A stretch of 64,000 bases of DNA from Neobacillus cucumis (GCF_016908975.1 NZ_JAFBEX010000017.1:1-64000); one strand, 5' to 3'. Positions 23,049-32,283 are shown, numbered from the stretch's first letter. Numbers and translations: made by a program. The notes: generated by a model not told the origin, from the letters alone.

Positions 23049-23104
23049 ACTCTACAGTGCCATCTTAAAGCTGATGCTAGTTGAGTTCAGTCTTAAATAA
23101 CAAT

Positions 23105-23132
23105 AAAATACCGCCGAAAATTCGGCGGTATT
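23105..23132 (-). terminator. Terminator between the activator gene and kamA
   Basis: AATACCGCCGAA-TTCGGCGGTATT overlapping the activator's stop codon, then TTTTATTG. It insulates kamA from upstream transcription. Confidence 0.85.
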
Positions 23133-24531
23133 AATAGGGAATTTTTTTTAATTTATATTGCAAAGTCTGCCTTGGAAGATCTAGAAGCTTGGCAGCTTGA
23201 TTGATATTTCCCTTCGCTTGGTCCAAGGCATTCATAATGAGCTGTTTCTCCACCTCCTCGAGATTTTTTCTTAAAGATAAGTTCTTTTGCTGATGTTCCT
23301 TTGTTGGAGATTGGTATTGCTTTAGGATGACAGGCAGGTCTTCCTCACCGAGAAACTCCCCTTCACAAACATTCATCATATATTCAAGTGTATGTTTGAG
23401 CTCCCGGACATTTCCTGGCCAGTGGTAATCGGTTAAAAATATCTTTAGACTCTTTTCCAAGCCTTGAATCGTCTTTCTTAACTGCTTATTAAAACTTTGA
23501 ATAAAATAGTCTGCTAAGTATAAAATATCTTCTTTCCGTTCCCTTAATGGCAGGAGGGAAAAGGTAAAAACATTCAAGCGGTAAAATAGGTCAGGACGTA
23601 TCATTTTGTCTTGTAGGGCCACTTCTGGGTGTACATTCATAGCTGCAATAACACGAACATTAACGAAGATATTTTGAGAACTGCCCACTCTTCGGACCAT
23701 CCCGTCTTCTAAAACCCTTAACAGCTTTGCCTGCAGTTCCATTGGCATGGAATGAAGTTCATCGAGAAAGAGGGTGCCTCCATCTGCCAATTCAAACAGA
23801 CCTTTACGTTCAACAGCCCCTGTATAGCTACCTTTTGCCGTTCCAAATAAAATGCTCTCAAGCAGAGTTTCAGGGATAGCGGCACAATTTTGAGCGATAA
23901 ATGACCTTTCTGAACGATGCGAGTCATGGTGAACCCCCTGGACAAATAACTCTTTGCCGGTTCCCGACTCCCCATAGACAAGAATCGGAGCATCTGATTT
24001 CGCTAGTTTCCTCGCCTCTGCTTTAATATTTTTAAAAGAAGGGTTCATGGTTTTTAAATCGTTTAGCGTATACTTTACCTGCTGTTTAGCACCCTTTTTA
24101 AAGCTGCTTTTGATAACACCTTTTTGTAAGTCTAAAAGCCTTTCAGCAAGCAATTTCATTCGAGAATAATCTTTCGCAATCTCCACAGCGCCAATCATTT
24201 TTTTATCAAGGAATATTGGCAGCGTCGTATTCATGGTGTCTATGCTTGCCCCGTGCATGTTTACATATACTTGCGTTTGATTATAAATTGGTTTACCTGT
24301 TTTCATAACTTTTAAGAGGGTGCTCGATTCTTCTGTTAAGGAAGGAAATACTTCTAATAGATGTTTACCTAAGACTTCCTCTACAGCCATCCCATCATGT
24401 TTGGCTGCCACTTCATTATAAAAGATCGTTCTTCCCTGCGGATTAACCACATGAATTCCTTCATCGATGCTTTTAAGAATGGCTGTTAACACTTCTTGGG
24501 TTAATGCTGTTAATTGTCCTATTTGTTTCAC
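23131..24531 (-). CDS. Sigma-54-dependent activator with PAS domain, for kamA
   Basis: 466 residues: PAS sensor (about 15-120), AAA+ central domain with Walker A GESGTGKE and Walker B GGTLFLDE, and a Fis-type HTH at the end (INQAAKLLDLPRQTLQYKL). The sigma-54 contact loop is GSYTGA rather than GAFTGA, a tolerated variant at two positions. It resembles RocR-type catabolic regulators. Placed between yodP and kamA in the same direction. The likely target is the -24/-12 promoter just downstream; the effector may be lysine or beta-lysine (inference). Confidence 0.9.
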   Translation of the reverse strand: MKQIGQLTALTQEVLTAILKSIDEGIHVVNPQGRTIFYNEVAAKHDGMAVEEVLGKHLLEVFPSLTEESSTLLKVMKTGKPIYNQTQVYVNMHGASIDTMNTTLPIFLDKKMIGAVEIAKDYSRMKLLAERLLDLQKGVIKSSFKKGAKQQVKYTLNDLKTMNPSFKNIKAEARKLAKSDAPILVYGESGTGKELFVQGVHHDSHRSERSFIAQNCAAIPETLLESILFGTAKGSYTGAVERKGLFELADGGTLFLDELHSMPMELQAKLLRVLEDGMVRRVGSSQNIFVNVRVIAAMNVHPEVALQDKMIRPDLFYRLNVFTFSLLPLRERKEDILYLADYFIQSFNKQLRKTIQGLEKSLKIFLTDYHWPGNVRELKHTLEYMMNVCEGEFLGEEDLPVILKQYQSPTKEHQQKNLSLRKNLEEVEKQLIMNALDQAKGNINQAAKLLDLPRQTLQYKLKKIPY

Positions 24532-24581
24532 CTGCCCCCCTAATACTGGTTGCTGAAAAATTGGCAGCTAATGCCGAATTT

Positions 24582-25445
24582 TTAGCAGTTTGCCAGATTT
24601 TTCACCCACATATTCATATTTTCAAGTTTGTCATAAATATAACAATTATTCATGAACCTGCCTCTATAGGAATAGCCAAGTTGAAATAGGGCTGCATTCA
24701 TGCCAAATGATAAGGCACGAGCAATCGAATAGGCACAAAAAATACCATTATTCCTTAAATCCTTTTCAAGTTCTTGGAGGATTATTTTCATGAGACCATA
24801 TTTCCTATGCTCCGAGAGCGTTGCACAGTCTGTTAATTCGGCATTTTTATAAATAGAATTTATTTCTGCAGAAGCTGCACTGACTATTTTTCCTTGATAC
24901 AAAAAAACATAGTAGACCGTCCCATCCCCCATCATTTTTTTTACATATTCCGGCTTATACAGCGGAGTCGGATAAATTTGAAATACTTGTTGGTATAAGT
25001 CTGATAAGCCGGCAGCATCTTTCTCATCAGCCTTCCTTAGTTCATAGTCTTTAGGAAGGATTGTTTTATCAATAGATGATTTTGATTGATAGATACGTTG
25101 TAAAATTCCATCTTCGGTAATCCACTGGTCATTTCTTTTGCGCTCAGAAGAATAGAATTTAGAAAAAAAATAGGCATCTGATCCAAGAAAGTAACGATCC
25201 ACTACCGTTTCAGGCTGGAGCCCTGCTTCAATAAATGTTATAAAATCTTCACTGCGACCTTTGATAATTAGTTTTTCTGCCTGTTGCTGTTTCACAATCT
25301 CCTCTACTTTTGCTAACATTAATTTTATATTTCCGCGATAATCATCAACCCTTATCCGTTGATTAAAAGGGTCTAGATAAATTTCAATATAATAATCTAT
25401 CTCTTTAACATAAATGGTAAATGCTTTTTGAGTCATTATTATCAC
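24582..25445 (-). CDS. yodP: Beta-lysine N-acetyltransferase-like protein (YodP/AblB)
   Basis: 287 residues. The C-terminal GNAT domain (LRKADEKDAAGLSDLYQQVF; YVFLYQGKIVSAASAEI; LSEHRKYGLMKIILQELE) follows an N-terminal domain typical of AblB/YodP. In archaea AblB acetylates beta-lysine; in Bacillus, YodP accompanies KamA. The start overlaps the yodQ stop by four bases (ATGA), indicating coupled translation. Confidence 0.88.
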   Translation of the reverse strand: MIIMTQKAFTIYVKEIDYYIEIYLDPFNQRIRVDDYRGNIKLMLAKVEEIVKQQQAEKLIIKGRSEDFITFIEAGLQPETVVDRYFLGSDAYFFSKFYSSERKRNDQWITEDGILQRIYQSKSSIDKTILPKDYELRKADEKDAAGLSDLYQQVFQIYPTPLYKPEYVKKMMGDGTVYYVFLYQGKIVSAASAEINSIYKNAELTDCATLSEHRKYGLMKIILQELEKDLRNNGIFCAYSIARALSFGMNAALFQLGYSYRGRFMNNCYIYDKLENMNMWVKNLANC

Positions 25446-26713
25446 TCCTCAACGATTTCGCACCATCTTAATATTGTCAGAGCAATAATGTTACTTGCAG
25501 TAAATAAATCCTCAAGGACGATATGTTCATTTGCATCATGGGCAATTTCAGTTATGCCTGGGCCAAAAACAACAACGGGAGTTTGACCCACAGTTGAAAG
25601 AATTCCGCCATCTGTGCCCCATGGACTTGCTTCAATAACTGGCGGTTCACCCGTTATCTCAAGGTAACTTTCCGTTAATTCATGGATTAATGGATGATTG
25701 GTTTCAAGGCTTCCTGGCTGCCATCTGCCGCCATACCATTCCAGTTTGAGTGGGTGCTCTTGAAGCCATTCATCTTGCTGACAAAGTCTTTTCAAGCATT
25801 CTTCCATTTCTACCTGTGCAGCTTTAATCGTTTCATCAGGTGAAACCCCCATCCTTCCCTCAATGATTGCCGTATCAGGTACTGAAGAAGGCCATTCTCC
25901 GCTGGTAATCTTGCCAATATTTATTGGGATGGGGATTGGAATTTTATTAAAGAGAGGATCAGTTATCTTAGCGTTTCTATCTTTCTCTAATTGTTGTAGG
26001 CTTTGAATGACTAGGAGAGATTTTTCGATTGCACTAATCCCTTCATATCTTGTTCCCCCATGTGCTGCTTTACCGGTTACAGTAATTCGAAACCACATAG
26101 AACCCTGTTGTTTAGGAAACAATTTCATATTTGTCGGCTCGGGGATGATGGCTCCATCTGCTTGATATCCTCTTAATACGGCGGCAAGTGTCCCAGCTCC
26201 ACCACTCTCTTCTTCAATCACACTTTGAAAAATAACATCACCTTTAAGTTTAATCCCCGATGCAATAATCGATTCTATTGCCAGTAACAGGGCGACATTC
26301 CCTCCCTTCATATCTGTAGCTCCTCGGCCATACAGTTTGCCACACTCAATCATCCCACTAAATGGATCATGCTCCCAATTTGCTTTATCCCCGACCGGCA
26401 CCACATCAATATGTCCGTTTAAAATAATCGATTTGCCTCCACCTGATCCTTTTAAAACGGCGACCAAATTGGGGTTTCCTTCAAAGCTTTTGCGATCACA
26501 GCAAAAGGCAGGGTGGTTTGTTAATTCATCACCGCCAATTTCCCAAATATCTAATGTTAATCCAAGTTGACGACATTTCTCTATTACTATTGCTTGTGTG
26601 CTGCTTTCATTTCCGCGCGTACTGTTTTCACGGACAAGTAATTGTAAGAGTCTTGCGGCACGAGCACGATTTTCCTTCAACCATTCCTTTACTAAGATTT
26701 TATATTTTTCCAT
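25442..26713 (-). CDS. yodQ: M20-family peptidase/deacylase (YodQ, ArgE/DapE-like)
   Basis: About 423 residues. Metal-site motifs: NGHIDVVPVG with metal His/Asp, YGRGATDMKGG, EEESGG (catalytic Glu), EPTN and DANEH at the end. It likely removes an acyl group from an amino-acid intermediate, perhaps acetyl-beta-lysine or a later product (inference). ATG seven bases after GGGGG; a longer frame exists without a ribosome site. It belongs to the yodT-yodP operon. Confidence 0.9.
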   Translation of the reverse strand: MEKYKILVKEWLKENRARAARLLQLLVRENSTRGNESSTQAIVIEKCRQLGLTLDIWEIGGDELTNHPAFCCDRKSFEGNPNLVAVLKGSGGGKSIILNGHIDVVPVGDKANWEHDPFSGMIECGKLYGRGATDMKGGNVALLLAIESIIASGIKLKGDVIFQSVIEEESGGAGTLAAVLRGYQADGAIIPEPTNMKLFPKQQGSMWFRITVTGKAAHGGTRYEGISAIEKSLLVIQSLQQLEKDRNAKITDPLFNKIPIPIPINIGKITSGEWPSSVPDTAIIEGRMGVSPDETIKAAQVEMEECLKRLCQQDEWLQEHPLKLEWYGGRWQPGSLETNHPLIHELTESYLEITGEPPVIEASPWGTDGGILSTVGQTPVVVFGPGITEIAHDANEHIVLEDLFTASNIIALTILRWCEIVEE

Positions 26714-26742
26714 TGGGTTTCCCCCTTTTAAGCGATTTACCA

Positions 26743-27408
26743 TCAGTATGGTATGTTCCGAATCGTTTCACTAACCTTAAATTCACAACCTGTTTTACTT
26801 TCAACTATTTCAAGATTGTATGGGGCAAATAATTCTGTCAAAATTAACCCTGTTTCTGCAATCTTAAAAACAGCTAATTCTGTAATAATGACATCAACAC
26901 AGCGAGAGGATGTTAAGGGGAGTGTACAGCGATTAACAATTTTGGGATGACCATGTTTATCACAATGATTCATTACAACAATGACCTTTTTGGCTTTCTG
27001 GGCCAGTTCCATGGCTCCACCCATACCGGGCACTTTTTTTCCAGGAACAATCCAATTAGCCAAATCACCATCTTGACTCACTTGAAGTGACCCTAAGATT
27101 GTAATATCTACTCTTCCAGAGCGAATCATCCCAAAAGCAATGGAACTGTCACAATAGGAACCTCCATTTGTTAACGTAACCGGAAAACCGCCTGCATTAC
27201 ACAAATTTTCGTCCTCATTCCCTTTAATTGGACTTGGTCCCATTCCGGTAATCCCATTCTCTGCATGAAACATTACTTGTATTTTTTGAGATAAATGGTT
27301 GGGGACAAGGGAGGGTATTCCAATACCAAGATTCACCACCATACCAGTCTGAATTTCCTCGGCAGCCCGTTTTGCCATTTGGTTTCTGATGTCTACTCCC
27401 ATGCCCAT
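26743..27408 (-). CDS. yodR: CoA-transferase subunit B (YodR)
   Basis: About 221 residues of the 3-oxoacid CoA-transferase family I, small subunit. The catalytic Glu is in HAENGITG; NLGIGIPSLVPN and GGFPVTLTNGG are typical. It pairs with the YodS product, whose gene it overlaps by 16 bases. The complex transfers CoA between an acyl-CoA and a carboxylate in the beta-lysine pathway; in relatives of the fermentation pathway the acceptor is acetoacetate. ATG eight bases after GGGGTG. Confidence 0.92.
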   Translation of the reverse strand: MGMGVDIRNQMAKRAAEEIQTGMVVNLGIGIPSLVPNHLSQKIQVMFHAENGITGMGPSPIKGNEDENLCNAGGFPVTLTNGGSYCDSSIAFGMIRSGRVDITILGSLQVSQDGDLANWIVPGKKVPGMGGAMELAQKAKKVIVVMNHCDKHGHPKIVNRCTLPLTSSRCVDVIITELAVFKIAETGLILTELFAPYNLEIVESKTGCEFKVSETIRNIPY

Positions 27409-28085
27409 TTCCAATTCACCCCTTGCGAAGAGATTATATAGTCAACAAAAACTCCTGGTGTAATGATTTCTTCTGGGTTAAGACTGCCCAACGGCACGAT
27501 TTCTTCTGCCTCAGCAATTGTAATTTTTCCAGCCATCGCTACTAGCGGATTAGTATTGCGGGCACTTTTATCATAGATTAAGTTGCCATATATATCGGCT
27601 TTTTTGGCATAGACAATGGAAACCTCCGCGCTTAAGGCCGTTTCTACAAGGTAATCTTTTCCGGATAACTTAAAGTAAGGTTTATCCTTTGAAACAATTT
27701 CATTGTCCACACCAATATCAGATAAAATCGCTGGGAGTCCTACTCCCCCGGCACGGATTCTTTCTGCTAAGATTCCCTGGGGTGAGAACTCAACCACAAG
27801 CTTTCCAGCATTCATAAGCTGACCTGCAACAGGGTTAGAGCCAATATGGGAGGCAATTACTTTACTTGCTCGCCCACGGCTGACAATTTTACCAATGCCA
27901 ATATGTGGGAAACCTGTATCATTTCCAATTAGCGTAAGATCTTTAACCCCTTTCTCCAAAATGCCTTCAATTAAGGTCGGAGGGGAACCTACACCTCCAA
28001 ATCCACCGAACATTAGAGTCATTCCATCATGAAAAAAATCCATGACATTATCTAATGTTGTTATTTTCCCAAATGTATTTTCCAA
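27393..28085 (-). CDS. yodS: CoA-transferase subunit A (YodS)
   Basis: 230 residues, large-subunit signature GGFGGVGSPPTLIEGI and EFSPQGILAERIRAGGVGLP, with ADIYGNL and NTNPLVAMAGK further on. Partner of YodR. It begins at the base after the yodT stop codon, consistent with one operon. Confidence 0.92.
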   Translation of the reverse strand: MENTFGKITTLDNVMDFFHDGMTLMFGGFGGVGSPPTLIEGILEKGVKDLTLIGNDTGFPHIGIGKIVSRGRASKVIASHIGSNPVAGQLMNAGKLVVEFSPQGILAERIRAGGVGLPAILSDIGVDNEIVSKDKPYFKLSGKDYLVETALSAEVSIVYAKKADIYGNLIYDKSARNTNPLVAMAGKITIAEAEEIVPLGSLNPEEIITPGVFVDYIISSQGVNWKWAWE

Positions 28086-29441
28086 TTAATGTTCACCATC
28101 CAATCCTACATTTATTTCATTGGAAAAAGCAGTAAATGTTTCTTTTAACAGTAAAACTAATTCCTCCATTTCCCTTTTCGTTATAGTTAATGGAGGTGAG
28201 ATGATTATGGCATCACCATTTACTCCATCTATCCCCGCACCGGCAGGATATACGAGGAGACCTTTGTCTTTTGCCATTGTGATTATCTTTTGTGTAACCG
28301 AGGACTTTCTATCAAATGGGGTTTTTGTATGGGGGTCCATGACGAATTCAATACCCAGCAGCAAGCCTTTACCCCGGATATCCCCTATAAAAGAGAACTG
28401 CCACTTTAACTTTTTAAGCTGATTTCTCAAATACACACTCTTATTATCTACTTCCTTGAGAATCTTGTTTTTGTCTAAGTAATCAAGGACAGCCAATGAC
28501 ACCGAACAGGATTGTGGGTTGGCACTTAAAGTGTGTCCGCTCATGACCGACTTTGACCCGGCTAGAATCGGCTCCATCACTTTTTCACTTGCAACAGCTG
28601 CAGCAATTGGCGCATAACCAGCCCCCATTCCTTTCCCCAATGCCACGATATCAGGTACCACTCCCCATTGTTCACAGGCAAGCATGGTACCTGTGCGTCC
28701 AAAACCAGTCATAACCTCGTCAGCAATAAACAGTATGTCATTGTCTTCACAGATTTTTTTTATTGTTTTAAAATAATCCTTTGGCGGAGCAATTGCTCCG
28801 CCCGCGGCCCCAATTACCGGCTCCGCAATGAATGCAGCGATTTGTTCTGCCCCAATTCGTTTAATGGCCGTTTCTAGTTCTTGTGCACATAAATAATGAC
28901 AGGAAGGTGCTTCTAAATTATATGGACAGCGGTAACAGTAAGGTGGGTTTATGGAAGGAAAGTCTTCTAAGAGAGGAACAAAACGGGCCCTTCTTCCAGT
29001 GTGACCGGACAACGAAAGGGCTCCCATTGTAATACCATGATAACTAACCCATCTTGACAGAATTTTAGTTTTAGTTTGCACCCCTCGTTCCTGCCAATAT
29101 TGAATGGCCATTTTCATAGCAGTTTCGGTTGCTTCCGATCCACTGTTCACGAAAAAACTCCAATTCAGATCAGCAGGAGTCATTTCCGCGATTTTTTGGG
29201 CGAGCTTCTCTGCGGCATCGCTTGTAAATTGCGAGCGATATACAAAGGAGACTTTTTTTGCCTGCTCCATCATTGCTTCTACGATTTCCGGTACTCCATG
29301 ACCAATATTAGCGGTCACGGCACCTGAAGCGGCATCTAAGTATTTTTTTCCGTCCATATCATATAAATAGACCCCTTTGCCATAATCAATGACTGGGTAA
29401 GTTTCATCAAGCATTGGTTTGATTAGAAATGTCTTCTCCAC
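28086..29441 (-). CDS. yodT: Class III PLP aminotransferase (YodT)
   Basis: About 451 residues. PLP-site blocks: FVNSGSEATETAMKMA, SYHGITMGALSLSGH, FIADEVMTGFGRTG (Asp) and the Schiff-base region SGHTLSANPQ, where the usual Lys lies upstream in VALGKGMGAGY. It resembles omega-amino acid:pyruvate transaminases. First gene of the beta-lysine cluster, 40-odd bases after a sigma-E-type promoter. A GTG six bases after AAAGTGGTG was chosen; a TTG eight codons upstream has no ribosome site. Confidence 0.9.
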   Translation of the reverse strand: MEKTFLIKPMLDETYPVIDYGKGVYLYDMDGKKYLDAASGAVTANIGHGVPEIVEAMMEQAKKVSFVYRSQFTSDAAEKLAQKIAEMTPADLNWSFFVNSGSEATETAMKMAIQYWQERGVQTKTKILSRWVSYHGITMGALSLSGHTGRRARFVPLLEDFPSINPPYCYRCPYNLEAPSCHYLCAQELETAIKRIGAEQIAAFIAEPVIGAAGGAIAPPKDYFKTIKKICEDNDILFIADEVMTGFGRTGTMLACEQWGVVPDIVALGKGMGAGYAPIAAAVASEKVMEPILAGSKSVMSGHTLSANPQSCSVSLAVLDYLDKNKILKEVDNKSVYLRNQLKKLKWQFSFIGDIRGKGLLLGIEFVMDPHTKTPFDRKSSVTQKIITMAKDKGLLVYPAGAGIDGVNGDAIIISPPLTITKREMEELVLLLKETFTAFSNEINVGLDGEH

Positions 29442-29483
29442 AACGGACACCACTTTCTTTGTCAAAATAAATAGTTATATTCC

Positions 29484-29510
29484 ATTGTATGAAGTGGCTT
29501 TTGATTCTAT
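29484..29510 (-). promoter_or_regulatory. Sigma-E-type promoter of the yodT operon
   Basis: Minus strand: ATA, 16 bases, CATACAAT. The B. subtilis sigma-E -10 consensus is CATACAnT with ATA at -35. In B. subtilis the homologous genes are transcribed in the mother cell under sigma-E, which supports this reading. Confidence 0.65.
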
Positions 29511-29560
29511 CATCTTATTTCCATTAGGTCTGGCATGAAATAATTCTCCAACTTAGCAAG

Positions 29561-29588
29561 AAAAAAACCCGCAAGGAGCTGCGGGTTA
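29561..29588 (-). terminator. Terminator of the FAD oxidoreductase gene
   Basis: AACCCGCA-AGGAGC-TGCGGGTT followed by a seven-base T-run on the minus strand. Confidence 0.85.
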
Positions 29589-31052
29589 AATTAAAACTGT
29601 TTCTTTATCCTGTTTTTTAGTTGTTTTTTCAATAATATCGCGGGCAATCCAAACACCACACGCACTTGCCTGTGCAAGTCCACGGGTAATTCCTGCTCCA
29701 TCTCCTCCAACATAAAGCCCGTTTATTTCTGTTTCAAACCGGTCATTTAATTTCGGTCTTGCAGAATAGAATTTAGCTTCTACACCGTAGAACAAAGTAT
29801 GTTCAGAAGCAAGCCCCGGAGTAACTTGATTTAATGCCTCTGTCATTTCTATTAAGCTTTTTAATGTATTATACGGAAGCACTAGACCAAGGTCGCCTGG
29901 TACAGCTTCTTTTAATGTTGGTTCTAAGAAACCTTCCTTAATTCTCTTTGCCGTTGATCTTCTGCCTTTTAGAATGTCACCATACGTTTGAACAATAAGT
30001 CCGCCATTCGATAGACTGTTTGCAAGACGGGAAATTTCATGAGCATATTCATTTGGTTTATCAAACGGATCTGAAAAGGTATGTGAAACCAACAAAGCAA
30101 AGTTTGTGTTTGGACTTCCGAGCTTTGGATCCTTATAGGCATGACCATTTGCCAGCATAATACCTGAATGATTCTCAACCACTACATGTCCAGATGGATT
30201 ACTGCAGAAGGTCCTTACTCTAGTCCCAACTGATGTATTAAAAATAAATTTCCCTTCATACAAGTGCTCATTAATTTCCTGCATGACAATATTAGAGGTT
30301 TCAACCCGTACACCAATATCTACTTGATTGGAAATCATCCGCAATCTACGAGATTTTAATAAATCAGTTAACCATTTCGAACCATCTCTACCAGGTGTAA
30401 TCACTACCTTTTCAGCGTAGACCATTTGATCGCCTTTGAGTTTTATTCCCTTTACAACATGACCGTTAGGTGTTTTTTCGGTTATTAAATCATCAACCTC
30501 TGTCTTAAAAGACATCTCAATTTTAGTTTTTAAATATTCAAAAATACTTTTTAAGATTTCGAGATTTTGCTCTGTCCCAAGGTGGCGTACCTGTGCGCGC
30601 AACAGCTTGAGTCCTGCAGCATACCCTCTCCTTTCGATATCCTTTACTTGATCTGTTAACGGATCTGTAATACTTCTTGTTGCACCATGTTGCAAGTTAA
30701 TTTCATCTACATAGCTGATTAACTCCACAACCTGTGAATCTGATAAGTAATCAGTCATCCAACCGCCAAATTCACTTGTGATATTAAACTTTCCATCAGA
30801 ATAAGCACCTGCTCCTCCAAAACCATTTGTAATGGAACAAGCCGGCAAACATCCTGCGAAATCTTTTTTCCCTGCAGCCGGAGGGCATTTTTCTATTTTC
30901 TTTTGTAAAATGGGACAATTTCTCCGATAAATATCATGTCCTTTATCCACTAACAGCACCTTTGCGTTCGGCATTTTTAGTGTAAGTTCATAGCAGGTAA
31001 AGATCCCTGCAGGCCCAGCACCCACTACAATTACATCATATTTCGTATCCAT
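29586..31052 (-). CDS. FAD-dependent oxidoreductase (COG2509 type)
   Basis: 488 residues. N-terminal FAD-binding motif VVGAGPAGIF (9-18) and a C-terminal YVGGDGAGITRGLAQA motif closing the FAD site. Cys-containing region NCPILQKKIEKCPP and GCLPACSITNGFGGAGAYSDG is typical of this family ('FAD-dependent protein'). The reaction is not known. Single gene with own terminator. Confidence 0.85.
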   Translation of the reverse strand: MDTKYDVIVVGAGPAGIFTCYELTLKMPNAKVLLVDKGHDIYRRNCPILQKKIEKCPPAAGKKDFAGCLPACSITNGFGGAGAYSDGKFNITSEFGGWMTDYLSDSQVVELISYVDEINLQHGATRSITDPLTDQVKDIERRGYAAGLKLLRAQVRHLGTEQNLEILKSIFEYLKTKIEMSFKTEVDDLITEKTPNGHVVKGIKLKGDQMVYAEKVVITPGRDGSKWLTDLLKSRRLRMISNQVDIGVRVETSNIVMQEINEHLYEGKFIFNTSVGTRVRTFCSNPSGHVVVENHSGIMLANGHAYKDPKLGSPNTNFALLVSHTFSDPFDKPNEYAHEISRLANSLSNGGLIVQTYGDILKGRRSTAKRIKEGFLEPTLKEAVPGDLGLVLPYNTLKSLIEMTEALNQVTPGLASEHTLFYGVEAKFYSARPKLNDRFETEINGLYVGGDGAGITRGLAQASACGVWIARDIIEKTTKKQDKETVLI

Positions 31053-31207
31053 TATCCCATACCTCCAAAATCGTTTTACTCAACATTGGTAAATATATCA
31101 GAGATTCCGGTTAGCGTCAACGATAAATACGAACCTTTTAAGTTTTATTTATTTTAATGTTCGTGTTTTACTATTGTATCAGAAAAAATTGAACTTTTAA
31201 AAAATAA

Positions 31208-31236
31208 AGGGCTGATCCGCTTTGGATCAGCCTTTT
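31208..31236 (-). terminator. Terminator of the YjcZ-type gene
   Basis: GGCTGATCC-AAAGC-GGATCAGCC, T-rich on both sides. Confidence 0.85.
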
Positions 31237-31245
31237 GTTTTTTTA

Positions 31246-31404
31246 TTAATAGGTCCAGCTTGCACCGATAATGATTAACAAAATAAATAAAACAACAATT
31301 AGCGCAAATCCTCCAAACCCGAATCCGACTCCACCGTAACCGAATCCGCCTACAGGATAGCCTCCACAACATCCGTCAACTCCATAACCGTAACCATGAT
31401 ACAT
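31246..31404 (-). CDS. YjcZ-family sporulation peptide
   Basis: A short gene not obvious by length: 52 residues, MYHGYGYGVDGCCGGYPVGG, then GFGYGG repeats and the typical hydrophobic end FALIVVLFILLIIIGASW. Gly/Tyr-rich head plus one membrane helix is the YjcZ family pattern. GAGGAG lies nine bases before this ATG and three before an earlier one. Members are found in spores; function unknown. Confidence 0.85.
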   Translation of the reverse strand: MYHGYGYGVDGCCGGYPVGGFGYGGVGFGFGGFALIVVLFILLIIIGASWTY

Positions 31405-31461
31405 AAACATTCACTCCTCATAAATTTGTTTCTTTTCATAAGTACTGTATGAACTAGACGC

Positions 31462-31491
31462 TTGACCTGTATGTGCATTCGCCTATATTAT
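31462..31491 (+). promoter_or_regulatory. Sigma-A promoter of the DUF502 gene
   Basis: TTGACC, 16 bases, TATATT (or 18 bases to TATTAT). Close to the vegetative consensus, about 30 bases before the start codon. Confidence 0.6.
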
Positions 31492-31523
31492 GATAGACAA
31501 TGATATTTTTGCAGGTGATAAAA

Positions 31524-32120
31524 ATGAAAGCAGTTTTTAAGAATTTTCTAAATGGAATTTTAACCATTGTGCCAATTATTCTCGTAATTTATGTTATTTA
31601 CAAAACCTTTATTTTTTTGGACAGTCTATTAGGGAATTCCTTGAGACCTTATCTTAAGGATGATTACATTCCCGGATTTGGTCTTTTAACAACAGTTATC
31701 CTAATTACCCTCTTAGGATGGATGTCGACTAAATACGTTACAGGGAAAATGATTAAGCTAATTGACCATCTCCTCGAAAAAATTCCGGTTGTCAAAACGA
31801 TTTATTCCGTCATTAAGGATACCGTCCAATCCTTCCTAGGTGATAAAAAATCTTTTTCAAAAGTGGCTTTAGTAGTGATTCCGGGGACGGAGATGAGAAG
31901 TGTTGGCTTTATTACTTCTGAGCAAGTAGAGGATTTTTATAGTCCATTAAAGGATCATGTTGCTGTCTATGTCCCTCAAACCTTCCAGGTTGCAGGATTT
32001 ACCTTTTTAATTCCTAAGGAACAAGTAGAGATTATCGATGTGAAACCCGAGGACGCAATGAAATTTGTCCTTTCTGGAGGGATGACTTCATCCTCAAAAC
32101 AGAAAGAAAAAAGTGAATAA
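31524..32120 (+). CDS. DUF502 family membrane protein
   Basis: About 198 residues, two membrane helices (ILTIVPIILVIYVIYK; LLTTVILITLLGWM) followed by a soluble domain with IPVVKTIYSVIKDTVQSF and VVIPGTEMRSVGFIT, the DUF502 signature. Function unknown. ATG six bases after AGGTG. The stop codon TAA coincides with the end of a family B repeat, so the last residues (KQKEKSE) may have been set by the insertion. Confidence 0.85.
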   Translation: MKAVFKNFLNGILTIVPIILVIYVIYKTFIFLDSLLGNSLRPYLKDDYIPGFGLLTTVILITLLGWMSTKYVTGKMIKLIDHLLEKIPVVKTIYSVIKDTVQSFLGDKKSFSKVALVVIPGTEMRSVGFITSEQVEDFYSPLKDHVAVYVPQTFQVAGFTFLIPKEQVEIIDVKPEDAMKFVLSGGMTSSSKQKEKSE

Positions 32121-32280
32121 GAAAAGCGTAAGCGCCTTGGTTAGCCCCGACAAGCATAAGACGCTCCCAAAAGGCAGGCGCTTTTTGCCTTCCTTTTGGG
32201 AGTGGCTTATGACCTCGAGGGGCTAGGCGCTGGAGCTGGACAATTCCCGAAGTCGAAATTTATATTTTCTTATTTGTTGA
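32118..32280. repeat. Family B palindromic repeat
   Basis: Starts AATAAGAAAAGCG and ends ATTTTCTTATTTG, which are inverted copies of each other over about 10 bases. Inside are AAGCGCCTTGGTTAGCCCC and GAGGGGCTAGGCGCTGGAGC, and an inner inverted pair GCTCCCAAAAGG / CCTTTTGGGAG. This is the cleanest copy of the family. Confidence 0.8.
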
Positions 32281-32283
32281 AAT

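Noticed and set aside
23049..23075. A second -24 element (GGCAC) upstream of the kamA promoter
   Set aside because: No TTGC at the required distance; only the element at 23033-23048 fits.
31154..31372. A 72-codon Arg/Trp-rich frame on the minus strand
   Set aside because: It is a shadow of the YjcZ-type gene in another frame, which has the ribosome site and the family sequence.
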